A stretch of 19,724 nt of DNA from UBA1738 sp045577675 (GTDB lineage: Bacteria > Bacillota > Clostridia > UBA1381), in contig JAZNIV010000074.1 of NCBI GenBank assembly GCA_045577675.1, forward strand, positions 1-19,724, given 5' to 3'. Shown here piece after piece: positions 1 to 6,862 of this stretch (the stretch's first letter is position 1; each line of letters opens with the position of its first letter). Below the pieces are notes generated by a model that was not told the DNA's origin, ran no database searches, and saw only the letters and a list, made by a program, of their open reading frames with translations. The position numbers and the translations under genes are program-made.

Positions 1-28
1 TATAACAACTATGAAAGGAAGTTTTAAT

Positions 29-379
29 ATGAATAAAGCAAAAATCTTATTAGTTACTGCTCTTGCTGCAATGATGCTTGCCGGCTGCGGAGGAAATGAC
101 GAAAATGATACATCTTCCCCTTCTCCATCGCCTGCCGCAACAGACAATGCCAACGTCGGAGACGGAACAACAAACAATGGTAATTCAACAAATACCAATA
201 ATGGTAATTCTGCAAATTCAAATAACAGCGGCAATATGGCAGAGGATATGGTTGACGGTGCCGGTAATGCAGTTAAAAGCGTAACAGACGGCGTCGGCAA
301 TGCTATGAAGGATGCTGGTAATGCTGTTGAAAATATGACAAGCGGCAACAGAAATAATAGCACAAATTCTGCAAAATAA
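29..379 (+). CDS. Small Asn/Ser-rich lipoprotein
   Basis: A 116-aa protein with a type II signal peptide: Lys at positions 3 and 5, a hydrophobic stretch, then lipobox LAGC with the lipidated Cys at residue 20. It should be anchored to the outer face of the membrane. The mature part is low-complexity (Asn, Ser, Gly, Thr, Pro), followed by an Ala/Gly/Val-rich stretch around residues 75-105 with GNAV/GNAM spaced about ten residues apart, probably amphipathic helix. I chose the ATG at 29 because AAAGGA lies about nine bases upstream; the earlier in-frame ATG at 11 overlaps that ribosome binding site and would put charged residues before the signal peptide. No enzymatic domain is visible and the function is unknown. 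A terminator follows directly, so it ends its transcript. Confidence 0.8.
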   Translation: MNKAKILLVTALAAMMLAGCGGNDENDTSSPSPSPAATDNANVGDGTTNNGNSTNTNNGNSANSNNSGNMAEDMVDGAGNAVKSVTDGVGNAMKDAGNAVENMTSGNRNNSTNSAK

Positions 380-382
380 TTT

Positions 383-407
383 AAAAGCCCGAGAAATTCG
401 GGCTTTT
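383..407 (+). terminator. Intrinsic terminator after the lipoprotein gene
   Basis: Arm AAAAGCCCGA (383-392) pairs with TCGGGCTTTT (398-407) around a 5-base loop. The run of T is the end of the right arm. It starts four bases after the lipoprotein stop codon. Confidence 0.85.
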
Positions 408-503
408 GCTATATCAGTTTAATTAATTCCGGATATGTATAATTAAGAATATTTACTACTTTAGTGAAAATTTGATAGCATACAGCAGCGGTGTTAAAGA
501 ATT

Positions 504-560
504 TTAACTCGGTATCTGCCATTATAGTCAACTCATTTGAGGTAATCATTTTAACTCAAA
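504..560 (+). promoter_or_regulatory. Candidate operator of the XRE regulator
   Basis: TTTGAG (536-541) and CTCAAA (555-560) form the outer arms of a 25-bp dyad centred on 548, with 9 of 12 positions complementary. The right half contains TTAACTC (551-557). The same box occurs as TTAACTC at 504-510 and TCAACTC at 528-534, so three half-sites lie 23-24 bp apart on one strand. The dyad covers the likely -35 region of the following repressor-like gene, which suggests autoregulation. This is inference from pattern and position. Confidence 0.4.
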
Positions 561-579
561 AAAGGTAAACTTATATTAA
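551..579 (+). promoter_or_regulatory. Weak candidate promoter for the XRE gene
   Basis: TTAACT (551-556), 17 bases, TATTAA (574-579); each hexamer matches 4 of 6 consensus bases. Transcription would start near 586, giving a leader of about 16 bases that still contains AAAGGTG. The rest of 408-550 shows no gene. Confidence 0.35.
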
Positions 580-601
580 AAGATATAGTAAAGGTGATAT
601 T

Positions 602-844
602 ATGAATATTGGAGAAGCAGTAAAACTTAGAATTATTGAATTATGCAACGAGAGAAATATGACAATTAACAAGCTCGCAACTGTTAGTGGCGTAACTCAA
701 TCTACACTTAATAATATTACAAGCGGAAGAAACAATAGTACTACCATATCAACAATTAAAAAGCTATGTGATGGGCTAGATATTTCCATAATAGAGTTTT
801 TCTCTTCTGATTTGTTCGGCAATTTAGAGCAAGAATTAAAATGA
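602..844 (+). CDS. Small XRE-family helix-turn-helix regulator
   Basis: An 80-aa protein that is almost entirely one Cro/C1-type helix-turn-helix domain. Residues 3-15 form helix 1 and MTINKLATVSGVTQSTLNNI (20-39) the HTH, with the SGR and STISTIKKLCDGLDIS pattern usual for the family closing the domain. The C-terminal tail (FFSSDLFGNLEQELK) is short and there is no second domain. It probably binds DNA as a dimer and may repress its own promoter (dyad 536-560). AAAGGTGAT lies five bases before the ATG. It is followed by a two-way terminator shared with the convergent dap operon. Targets are unknown; such solo regulators occur both as host genes and in mobile elements. Confidence 0.85.
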   Translation: MNIGEAVKLRIIELCNERNMTINKLATVSGVTQSTLNNITSGRNNSTTISTIKKLCDGLDISIIEFFSSDLFGNLEQELK

Positions 845-850
845 TAGAAA

Positions 851-874
851 AAACCTGCTTTTTACAGCAGGTTT
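851..874. terminator. Bidirectional terminator between convergent genes
   Basis: AAACCTGCT (851-859) pairs perfectly with AGCAGGTTT (866-874) around a 6-base loop, with A/T tracts on both sides. It serves the XRE gene on plus and the dap operon on minus. The minus-strand SLOG gene stop codon (873-875) overlaps the hairpin arm. Confidence 0.8.
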
Positions 875-1370
875 ATTCATATTCTTTAATTTTATCGGCG
901 ATATTAATTACATCTATTCCTTTTTCCTGTGCCATTTTCATTGTCTGGGCAGCACCGCTGTGGTTTGTTTTAATATAAGCAATTCCGCAGTCAGCCGCCT
1001 CAACCATAGCCCTATTCCGCTTTCGCATACAGCCTTCCGTGTACTCATTATTTGTAACATAATAAATCTTATCAGCATTATTTTTAATAGCTGCAAATCT
1101 TTCACGTTCTGTTTTTTTCCACAAACAATCATGGTTAATGCAAGGAAGATACAGATAAAGCTTTATGTCAGGGTAATCCTCCTTCATAAAGAGAACTTGT
1201 TCTGCAGCCATAGTATCAAACCCTACAGCACCGCCGGTTATAAAAACATTTATTCTATGGTTAATTTTATCAAGAATTTCTTCTCTTAACCAGCCTTCAA
1301 TTATGCTGCATTTTTTCGTCCCGATAATCCTATGACCTGTAAAAAAACAGGCTTTTGGAATTAAACTCAT
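873..1370 (-). CDS. SLOG-family (DUF1273/YpsA-like) protein
   Basis: A 165-aa protein with the signature of the DUF1273/YpsA branch of the SLOG superfamily (Rossmann-like, related to lysine decarboxylase-like and DprA-like folds). CFFTGHR is at residues 8-14, FITGGAVGFDTMAAEQ at about 43-58, and the late YTEGCMRKRNRAMVEAAD segment is also present. SLOG domains bind nucleotides or nucleotide-derived ligands; the exact ligand and role here are unknown. Its ATG overlaps the dapB stop by four bases (ATGA), so it is translationally coupled as the last gene of the lysA-asd-dapA-dapB operon. Length matches the family. A metabolic job linked to DAP or the cell wall is only a guess from position. Confidence 0.8.
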   Translation of the reverse strand: MSLIPKACFFTGHRIIGTKKCSIIEGWLREEILDKINHRINVFITGGAVGFDTMAAEQVLFMKEDYPDIKLYLYLPCINHDCLWKKTERERFAAIKNNADKIYYVTNNEYTEGCMRKRNRAMVEAADCGIAYIKTNHSGAAQTMKMAQEKGIDVINIADKIKEYE

Positions 1371-2128
1371 ATCATTTCACCGATTAAGTCATTCATATTA
1401 TACATACCGGCAGGCTTACCCTTCATAAACTTCGCAGCCTTAATGCTACCGACTGCAAATACTTCCTTCGAGGTCGCCTGATGCTTAAGCTCAATAACCT
1501 CGTCCTGTCCTGCAAATATAACCGAATGCTCGCCTACAATAGTCCCTCCGCGGATGCTATGTATACCGATTTCTCGTTTCGTCCGTTTTTTACGTACACT
1601 ATGGCGGTCATAAACATAACCGGGAGCATTTGTAAGAACTTCCGAAATGCCGTCCGCTAGTGCAAGAGCCGTTCCGCTTGGAGCATCAATTTTTTGATTA
1701 TGGTGCTTTTCAAGAATTTCAATATCAAAATTTCCCTCTAAAAGTGCAGCCGCTTTCTGAGAAAGTGCAATCAATAAATTTATTCCAAGGCTCATATTTG
1801 CTGAGAAAAACACCGGAATTTTATTGCTTATATCTGTAAGCTGTGCCTTTTGTTCATCAGAAAGTCCGGTTGTTGCAACAATAACCGGAATATTCTTTTT
1901 TTCTGCAAACTCTAAAAGCCCTGAAAGTGCGGACGGATGTGAGAAATCAATAATGACATCTGCATCAGCATCACACATCTTTGCATCTGTGAAAACAGGA
2001 TAGTCGTTTTCACAGAAATCATTTATGTCCAGTCCTGCAACGATTTTGCAGCTATCATCCTGCTCTGCAAGCCGGGTAATTACCCTGCCCATATGACCGT
2101 TGCAGCCACTTAAAATAATATTTGTCAT
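1367..2128 (-). CDS. dapB: 4-hydroxy-tetrahydrodipicolinate reductase
   Basis: A 253-aa cytoplasmic enzyme that reduces the DapA product to tetrahydrodipicolinate with NAD(P)H, on the route to DAP and lysine. The N-terminal Rossmann fold shows GCNGHMG (residues 8-14). The catalytic segment EKHHNQKIDAPSGTA (140-154) carries the family His-His and Lys residues, with SGT contacting substrate. RGGTIVGEH (193-201) is also conserved. Slightly shorter than the E. coli enzyme but with no domain missing. AGAGGGG sits about seven bases before the ATG; dapA ends 13 bases upstream and the SLOG gene overlaps the stop. Expression should follow the riboswitch-controlled promoter and the internal promoter ahead of asd. 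Confidence 0.96.
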   Translation of the reverse strand: MTNIILSGCNGHMGRVITRLAEQDDSCKIVAGLDINDFCENDYPVFTDAKMCDADADVIIDFSHPSALSGLLEFAEKKNIPVIVATTGLSDEQKAQLTDISNKIPVFFSANMSLGINLLIALSQKAAALLEGNFDIEILEKHHNQKIDAPSGTALALADGISEVLTNAPGYVYDRHSVRKKRTKREIGIHSIRGGTIVGEHSVIFAGQDEVIELKHQATSKEVFAVGSIKAAKFMKGKPAGMYNMNDLIGEMI

Positions 2129-2141
2129 TGGTTTGCCCCTC

Positions 2142-3038
2142 TTACAGCTTTTTTACACCATAGTCCTCTAAAGATTTTTTCAGTATTTCAAGATTCTTCT
2201 CTTCCATATCGCAAAGCGGAAGCTTTAATCCGCCCACATCATAGCCAAGAACATTCATTGCAGTTTTAACCGGAATTGGGTTAACTTCAATAAACAGGTT
2301 ATTGATAAGGTCGAGCATATCAAGCTGAAGTGCAAGTGACTTTTCTGTTTCGCCCTTTTGATACCACTCACAAATGTTGTGGGTTTCCTCCGGCAAAATA
2401 TTAGCAACAACCGAAATTACACCCTGTGCACCAATTGACATCAGCGGCACAATCATATCATCGTTACCCGAATACATATGAAGCTCCGGAACCTCACGAC
2501 GTACCTGCATTGCATAGCTGATATTGCCGCTTGCTTCCTTGATAGCAACAATATTATCCACCTTTGCAAGCTCTTTTAAAGCCGCAACAGACATATTCAC
2601 ACCTGTTCTTGACGGCACATTATAAAGAATTACAGGAATCTTAATTGAGTCTGCAATAGCCTTATAATGAGCAACAAGACCTTTTTGTGTCGCTTTATTG
2701 TAATATGGTGTAACGCAAAGAACACCGTCACAGCCGTACTCCTCCGCCTTTACGGAGAAATCTATAGCATGCTGTGTATCATTACTACCTGTTCCGCCGA
2801 TTACAGGGATTCTTCCTGCAACCGTTTCAACAGAGTGCTTTATTACCTCAAGATGCTCATCGTCAGGAAGAGTTGATGCTTCACCGGTTGTTCCACAGAT
2901 GATTACGGCATCGGTTTTATTTGCAATGTGCATTTCAAGAATTTCGTCCAGCTTTTCGTAGTTAGGTGTCCCGTCCGGATTAAACGGAGTTATAAGTGCA
3001 ACACCCGAACCTGTAAAAGGCAGCTTTTTCATAATCAT
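2142..3038 (-). CDS. dapA: 4-hydroxy-tetrahydrodipicolinate synthase
   Basis: A 298-aa TIM-barrel class I aldolase that condenses pyruvate with aspartate semialdehyde, the first committed step to DAP and lysine. Visible residues: CGTTGEASTL (49-58), Tyr139 and Arg144 in YNVPSRTG, and Schiff-base Lys167 in IKEASGN. The frame is open further upstream to a TTG at 3059, but I placed the start at ATG 3038 because AAGGA ends five bases before it; ATG 3032 (MKKLPFTG) is the other realistic start, with 11-base spacing. The TTG would place the ribosome binding site inside the gene. asd ends 24 bases upstream; dapB starts 13 bases downstream. Confidence 0.95.
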   Translation of the reverse strand: MIMKKLPFTGSGVALITPFNPDGTPNYEKLDEILEMHIANKTDAVIICGTTGEASTLPDDEHLEVIKHSVETVAGRIPVIGGTGSNDTQHAIDFSVKAEEYGCDGVLCVTPYYNKATQKGLVAHYKAIADSIKIPVILYNVPSRTGVNMSVAALKELAKVDNIVAIKEASGNISYAMQVRREVPELHMYSGNDDMIVPLMSIGAQGVISVVANILPEETHNICEWYQKGETEKSLALQLDMLDLINNLFIEVNPIPVKTAMNVLGYDVGGLKLPLCDMEEKNLEILKKSLEDYGVKKL

Positions 3039-3062
3039 ACCATTCCTTTCTATGCTCAAAAA

Positions 3063-4145
3063 TCAGTCCATATATCCTTTTTTAGCAAGCAGCTCTGCTA
3101 AAAGCACTCCGCCTCCTGCAGCACCACGCAGAGTGTTGTGTGACAGGCAGACAAACTTATAGTCATACTGCTTATCAGGACGAAGTCTGCCGATTGAAAC
3201 AGCCATTCCACCCTCAAGCATTCTGTCTGTCTTAGCCTGAGGTCTGTCATCCTCCTCAAAGTAGTGCAGGAACTGCTTAGGTGCGTGCGGTAATTCCAAA
3301 GCCTGCGGCTCACCCTTAAAGTTCTTCCAGTCCTCCTTGATTTGCTCAATTGACGGAGGATTTTCAAAGCTTACGAAAACTGCAGCAGTGTGTCCGTTTG
3401 AAACAGGTACTCTTAAGCACTGTGTAGTGATTGACGGCATCGTAGCATCGACAATCTCACCGTTTTCCATTGTACCCCAAACCTTGAGCGGCTCAATTTC
3501 AGACTTTTCTTCCTCGCCGCCAATGTACGGAATGAGATTATCCACCATTTCCGGCCATGTTTCAAATGTCTTTCCGGCACCTGAAATTGCCTGATAGGTT
3601 GTTGCCAAAACCTTTGTAACTCCGTACTTCATAAGTGGGTGAAGTGCCGGAACATAGCTTTGGATTGAGCAGTTCGACTTAACTGCAATAAAGCCTTTTT
3701 TGGTACCAAGACGTTTTCTCTGAGCCTCGATAATTTCGAGATGGTCAGGGTTAACCTCCGGAATAATCATTGGCACATCAGGTGTATGACGATGTGCAGA
3801 GTTATTTGAAACAACAGGACACTCAAGCTTTGCGTACCTTTCCTCCAAAGCCTTTATTTCGTCCTTCTTCATATTAACTGCACAGAATACAAAGTCAACG
3901 CTTTCGGCAATCTTTTCAGCGTCGCCCTCTGCATCCATAACAACCATCTCAGCAACATATGAAGGAATTTCTCCGTCCATTGCCCACTTATTACCTACAG
4001 CATCCTTATATGTCTTTCCTGCACTTCTTGCTGATGCTGCAAGCACTGTAATTTTAAACCACGGATGGTCTGCCAAAAGCTCAATAAATCTCTGACCAAC
4101 CATTCCTGTAGCACCTATAATTCCAACCTTATAACTATCCTTCAT
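3063..4145 (-). CDS. asd: Aspartate-semialdehyde dehydrogenase (archaeal/fungal-type)
   Basis: A 360-aa cytoplasmic enzyme converting aspartyl phosphate to aspartate semialdehyde with NADPH, the branch point to lysine/DAP and to Thr/Met. NADP-binding GATGMVGQRF is at residues 11-20, VSNNSAHRH at 112-120, the catalytic Cys159 in KSNCS, and the likely general-base His252 in SNGHT. Length and the SNCS form match the longer archaeal/fungal-type branch found in many Clostridia, not the E. coli type. ATGGAGTG lies about seven bases before the ATG. It is 67 bases after lysA, and that gap contains a promoter candidate, so asd-dapA-dapB may be expressed without lysA. Confidence 0.96.
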   Translation of the reverse strand: MKDSYKVGIIGATGMVGQRFIELLADHPWFKITVLAASARSAGKTYKDAVGNKWAMDGEIPSYVAEMVVMDAEGDAEKIAESVDFVFCAVNMKKDEIKALEERYAKLECPVVSNNSAHRHTPDVPMIIPEVNPDHLEIIEAQRKRLGTKKGFIAVKSNCSIQSYVPALHPLMKYGVTKVLATTYQAISGAGKTFETWPEMVDNLIPYIGGEEEKSEIEPLKVWGTMENGEIVDATMPSITTQCLRVPVSNGHTAAVFVSFENPPSIEQIKEDWKNFKGEPQALELPHAPKQFLHYFEEDDRPQAKTDRMLEGGMAVSIGRLRPDKQYDYKFVCLSHNTLRGAAGGGVLLAELLAKKGYMD

Positions 4146-4179
4146 TTAAAACACTCCATTTCTTATATATCTATAATTT

Positions 4180-4208
4180 ATATTATCATTTGATTTCTTT
4201 TATGTCAA
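4180..4208 (-). promoter_or_regulatory. Internal promoter candidate between lysA and asd
   Basis: On the minus strand TTGACA (4208-4203) is followed after exactly 17 bases by TAATAT (4185-4180), preceded by TGA as an extended -10. The -35 begins just after the lysA stop codon. The start site would be near 4173 and the leader before asd about 27 bases. A promoter here lies downstream of the lysine riboswitch and would not be under its control. Confidence 0.6.
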
Positions 4209-4212
4209 CACC

Positions 4213-5511
4213 TTACACGTCGTTGCGGATAAGGTCATCAAGGGTTTCACGCTTAACTGCAACATAATCTCCGCCCTCTGCCAGCATTACTACAGGCGGC
4301 TTTGTAATTCTGTTGTAGTTTGAAGCCATTGAGTAGTTGTATGCACCGGTCGTTAATACAGCTAAAATATCGCCTTTTTCCGGCTTTGCAATATGCACAT
4401 CCTCCTGAATAATGTCACCGCTTTCACAGCACTTTCCAACAACTGTGCAGCGATAATATCTCGGAAGAGTTGCTCTGCCTGCATTTATAACTGTGTACTC
4501 AGCATCGTAAAGTGCAAATCTTGGGTTATCGCTCATACCGCCATCAATAGCAACATAGTTCTTGAAGTTGGTAATCTGCTTAACAGTTCCTACAGTATAA
4601 AGCGTCATACCGGCATCTGCAACAATGCTTCTGCCCGGCTCCATCATAATTCTCGGCTTATTAAGACCTACTTCCTTGCATTTAGCATTTAAAACCTCTC
4701 CAACCTCACGGATACTGTTTTCAATATCGAGGTCAGGCTGAGATGCAACATATCTTACACCAAAGCCGCCGCCAAGATTTAATATTTCATTTTCATAGCC
4801 GTATCTTTTCTTGATTTCAGCAGCAAAATCCATCATAATATCAACTGCGTCAATAAAGGTTTCAGCATCAAATACCTGTGAACCCACGTGGCAGTGATAG
4901 CCCACAAGCTCAAGGTTTCCATAGCTTAAAGCCGCTCCCACAAACTCGTGTGCCTGACCTGTTGCAATAGCCATACCGAATTTTGAATCAACATTACCGG
5001 TTGCTATCTTTTTGTTTGTATGAGTATCAATACCCGGTGTAATTCGAAGAAGAATTTTCTGCTTTTTATTTTGTTTTTTTGCTTCAAGGTCAATTATTCC
5101 AAGCTCAGAAAGAGAGTCAACTACAAAGTAACCTATTCCCTTTTCAACGGCAAACTCAATTTCATCCTCTGTTTTGTTGTTTCCGTGGAAAAATGCACGG
5201 CTAATATCATAGCCTGCCGCCAAAGCAGTGTAAAGCTCGCCCACAGAAACTACGTCAATTCCGATATCCTCTTCTGCTGCGATTTCATAAATTCTCTTAA
5301 AGCTTGCCGCTTTGCTTGCGTAAATCGGTGCAGCGCCGTTACCGAAATGTGTTTCCATTGCGTGCTTATATGTACGCATTTTCTCACGAATCTTCATTTC
5401 GTCCATTAAGTAAAGCGGTGTGCCGTACTTTTTAGCTAAATCAATGGTATTATACCCCGCAAAGGTCAATTGCCCCTGCTCATTTGTGTCAATGTTGTTG
5501 CAAATCTGCAT
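4213..5511 (-). CDS. lysA: Diaminopimelate decarboxylase
   Basis: A 432-aa PLP enzyme of the alanine-racemase fold that decarboxylates meso-DAP to L-lysine. PLP-binding Lys67 is in YASKAASF, HCHVGSQ at 206-212, phosphate-binding GGGFG at 247-251, EPGRS at 291-295, active-site CCESGD at 361-366, and the C-terminal GAYNYSMASNYN at 389-400. All expected residues are present. AGGAGG lies about eight bases before the ATG. It is the first gene after the lysine riboswitch, so its product controls its synthesis most directly. asd follows after 67 bases. Confidence 0.96.
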   Translation of the reverse strand: MQICNNIDTNEQGQLTFAGYNTIDLAKKYGTPLYLMDEMKIREKMRTYKHAMETHFGNGAAPIYASKAASFKRIYEIAAEEDIGIDVVSVGELYTALAAGYDISRAFFHGNNKTEDEIEFAVEKGIGYFVVDSLSELGIIDLEAKKQNKKQKILLRITPGIDTHTNKKIATGNVDSKFGMAIATGQAHEFVGAALSYGNLELVGYHCHVGSQVFDAETFIDAVDIMMDFAAEIKKRYGYENEILNLGGGFGVRYVASQPDLDIENSIREVGEVLNAKCKEVGLNKPRIMMEPGRSIVADAGMTLYTVGTVKQITNFKNYVAIDGGMSDNPRFALYDAEYTVINAGRATLPRYYRCTVVGKCCESGDIIQEDVHIAKPEKGDILAVLTTGAYNYSMASNYNRITKPPVVMLAEGGDYVAVKRETLDDLIRNDV

Positions 5512-5608
5512 TTTTTCTTCCTCCTACCAATTATCCTTATATATCCGTCTTAAATCTTGTATGTCTTTAACACCTATCCGGCATATTATTCATACACCCT
5601 ATACACAC

Positions 5609-5641
5609 AAAAAATGACAGCCCAGATTTGTGGCTATCATT
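5609..5641 (-). terminator. Lysine-gated terminator (riboswitch expression platform)
   Basis: On the minus strand AATGATAGCC (5641-5632) pairs with GGCTGTCATT (5622-5613) over 10 bp with one G-U, followed by six T. Its left arm contains GATAGC, the exact complement of GCTATC at the 3' side of the aptamer P1 helix (5675-5670), so antiterminator and P1 are mutually exclusive. This predicts termination when lysine is bound. Confidence 0.8.
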
Positions 5642-5668
5642 GTAATTCTAAAAATAGAACAAAATAAC

Positions 5669-5837
5669 GGATAGCACTCCGTGCTTTATAAGCACGACAG
5701 CAAAGCAAATCTTATTTCACTTTGCCGGATACGGCCTTTGACATAACCGCCCTCGGCACCTGCACCTTTCGCATACGGCATCACACTTGTCAATGCTAAA
5801 CATCCGTATGGTACTGATTACAAAATGCACCTCTACC
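5669..5837 (-). ncRNA. Lysine riboswitch (L-box)
   Basis: On the minus strand the leader between the promoter and lysA carries the hallmarks of the L-box aptamer: GGTAGAGGTGC (5837-5827) at the 5' side, CAGTACC just after, a helix of CATACGG with CCGTATG, GAAAGGTGCAGGTGCCGAGG (5770-5751), a small hairpin with a GTGC/GCAC stem, and GGAGTGCTATCC closing P1 against GGTAG. About 170 bases, the usual size. The aptamer senses free L-lysine. The following terminator at 5609-5641 is the expression platform, making lysA, and from this promoter the whole operon, off at high lysine. The identification rests on recognised motifs, not a covariance-model score. Confidence 0.9.
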
Positions 5838-5852
5838 AAATCATTGTAAGTT

Positions 5853-5881
5853 ATTATATCATATAATATGATAGATGTCAA
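5853..5881 (-). promoter_or_regulatory. Consensus promoter of the lysA operon
   Basis: Minus strand: TTGACA (5881-5876), exactly 17 bases, TATAAT (5858-5853); both hexamers are perfect sigma-A consensus. Transcription would start near 5846, just before the riboswitch. The spacer contains a 15-base palindrome, ATCATAT-T-ATATGAT (5872-5858), which may be an operator or chance AT-rich symmetry. Confidence 0.85.
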
Positions 5882-5910
5882 CACATTTTTTAATGTTTTT
5901 TCCTTGCCAC

Positions 5911-5940
5911 AAAAACGAGCTTCCCCAAAGGAGAAGCCCG
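5911..5940 (-). terminator. Intrinsic terminator after trxB
   Basis: Minus strand CGGGCTTCTCC (5940-5930) pairs with GGGGAAGCTCG (5926-5916) over 11 positions, G-U pairs included, around a TTT loop, followed by five T. It begins four bases after the trxB stop and separates this operon from the lysA promoter about 30 bases on. Confidence 0.88.
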
Positions 5941-5943
5941 ATT

Positions 5944-6849
5944 TCATACTAATGCATTTGCAATATCATTTGCTGCAACAGCACCATCTGATGCTGCTGT
6001 AACAATCTGACGAAGCGGAGTTTTTCTGACATCTCCTACTGCATAAATTCCGGCTACACTTGTCCGCATATTTTCGTCGGTCACAATATAGCCGTATTCA
6101 TCAAGCATTACTATATCCTTTACAATGCTATTTTCCGGTACTCTTCCTACTGCAACAAACACAGCATCGGTATCAATAACGCTCAAACCTAAAGAAAGTG
6201 TATTCTTTAACACAACAGATTTTACGGCATTATCACCCTGAATTTTTTCTATCTGTTCATTAGTGCGGAGTATAATTTTAGAATTTGCCTTTGCTTTTTC
6301 CACAAGGCTTGCACTTGCACGAAACCTTTCATTTCTATGCACAAGGTACACCCTTTGGCAGAACTTTGAAAGATATATAGCCTCCTCAAAAGCTGTGTTA
6401 CCGCCGCCAACTACTAAAACGGTTCTGTCCTTAAAGAAAGCCCCGTCACAGGTAGCACAATACGAAACACCTGCACCCTTTAGTCTCTCCTCGCCGTCAA
6501 CTCCAAGCGTTCTCGGGTTCGCACCTGTAGAAATTATAATTGCTTTTGCACGATATTCGTTACGTCTTGTCCTGACAATTTTCATATCGTCCTCAGGATT
6601 TGCAATTTCCCTGACACGTTCTTGAGAAAAGGTCACACCGAACTTCATCGTCTGTTCACGCATTTTTTCCGCCAGAAGCGGACCTGTACCAAAAAAACCA
6701 GGATAGTTGTCAATGTCAGTCGTATAATTAACCTGACCTCCTACACCCTGACCCTCTAAAATCAAGGTTTTAAGGTTAGCTCTGCCACAATAAATTCCGG
6801 CTGCGAGTCCGCCCGGTCCCGCACCTATTATAATAACATCAAAATCCAT
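5944..6849 (-). CDS. trxB: Thioredoxin reductase
   Basis: A 301-aa low-molecular-weight flavoprotein disulfide reductase. The FAD-binding GAGPGGLAAG is at residues 9-18, the redox-active CATC at 131-134, the NADPH-domain GGGNTAFEEA near 148, the adenosine-phosphate contact HRNERFRAS near 175, and the second FAD motif GIYAVGDV near the C terminus. It should transfer electrons from NADPH to thioredoxin. The frame extends to 6876, but AAGGAG six bases before ATG 6849 and the FAD motif position fix the start there. The kinase gene ends 13 bases upstream, so it is the third gene of the regulator-kinase-trxB operon. No thioredoxin gene is adjacent. Confidence 0.93.
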   Translation of the reverse strand: MDFDVIIIGAGPGGLAAGIYCGRANLKTLILEGQGVGGQVNYTTDIDNYPGFFGTGPLLAEKMREQTMKFGVTFSQERVREIANPEDDMKIVRTRRNEYRAKAIIISTGANPRTLGVDGEERLKGAGVSYCATCDGAFFKDRTVLVVGGGNTAFEEAIYLSKFCQRVYLVHRNERFRASASLVEKAKANSKIILRTNEQIEKIQGDNAVKSVVLKNTLSLGLSVIDTDAVFVAVGRVPENSIVKDIVMLDEYGYIVTDENMRTSVAGIYAVGDVRKTPLRQIVTAASDGAVAANDIANALV

Positions 6850-6862
6850 AAATAGCTCCTTT

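Noticed and set aside
3039..3059. Longer dapA start at a TTG
   Set aside because: The AAGGA ribosome binding site would lie within the gene and the extra residues precede the normal DapA N terminus.
5717..5947. 76-codon minus-strand ORF upstream of lysA
   Set aside because: It runs through the trxB terminator, the lysA promoter and the lysine riboswitch; its protein resembles nothing and it has no ribosome binding site.
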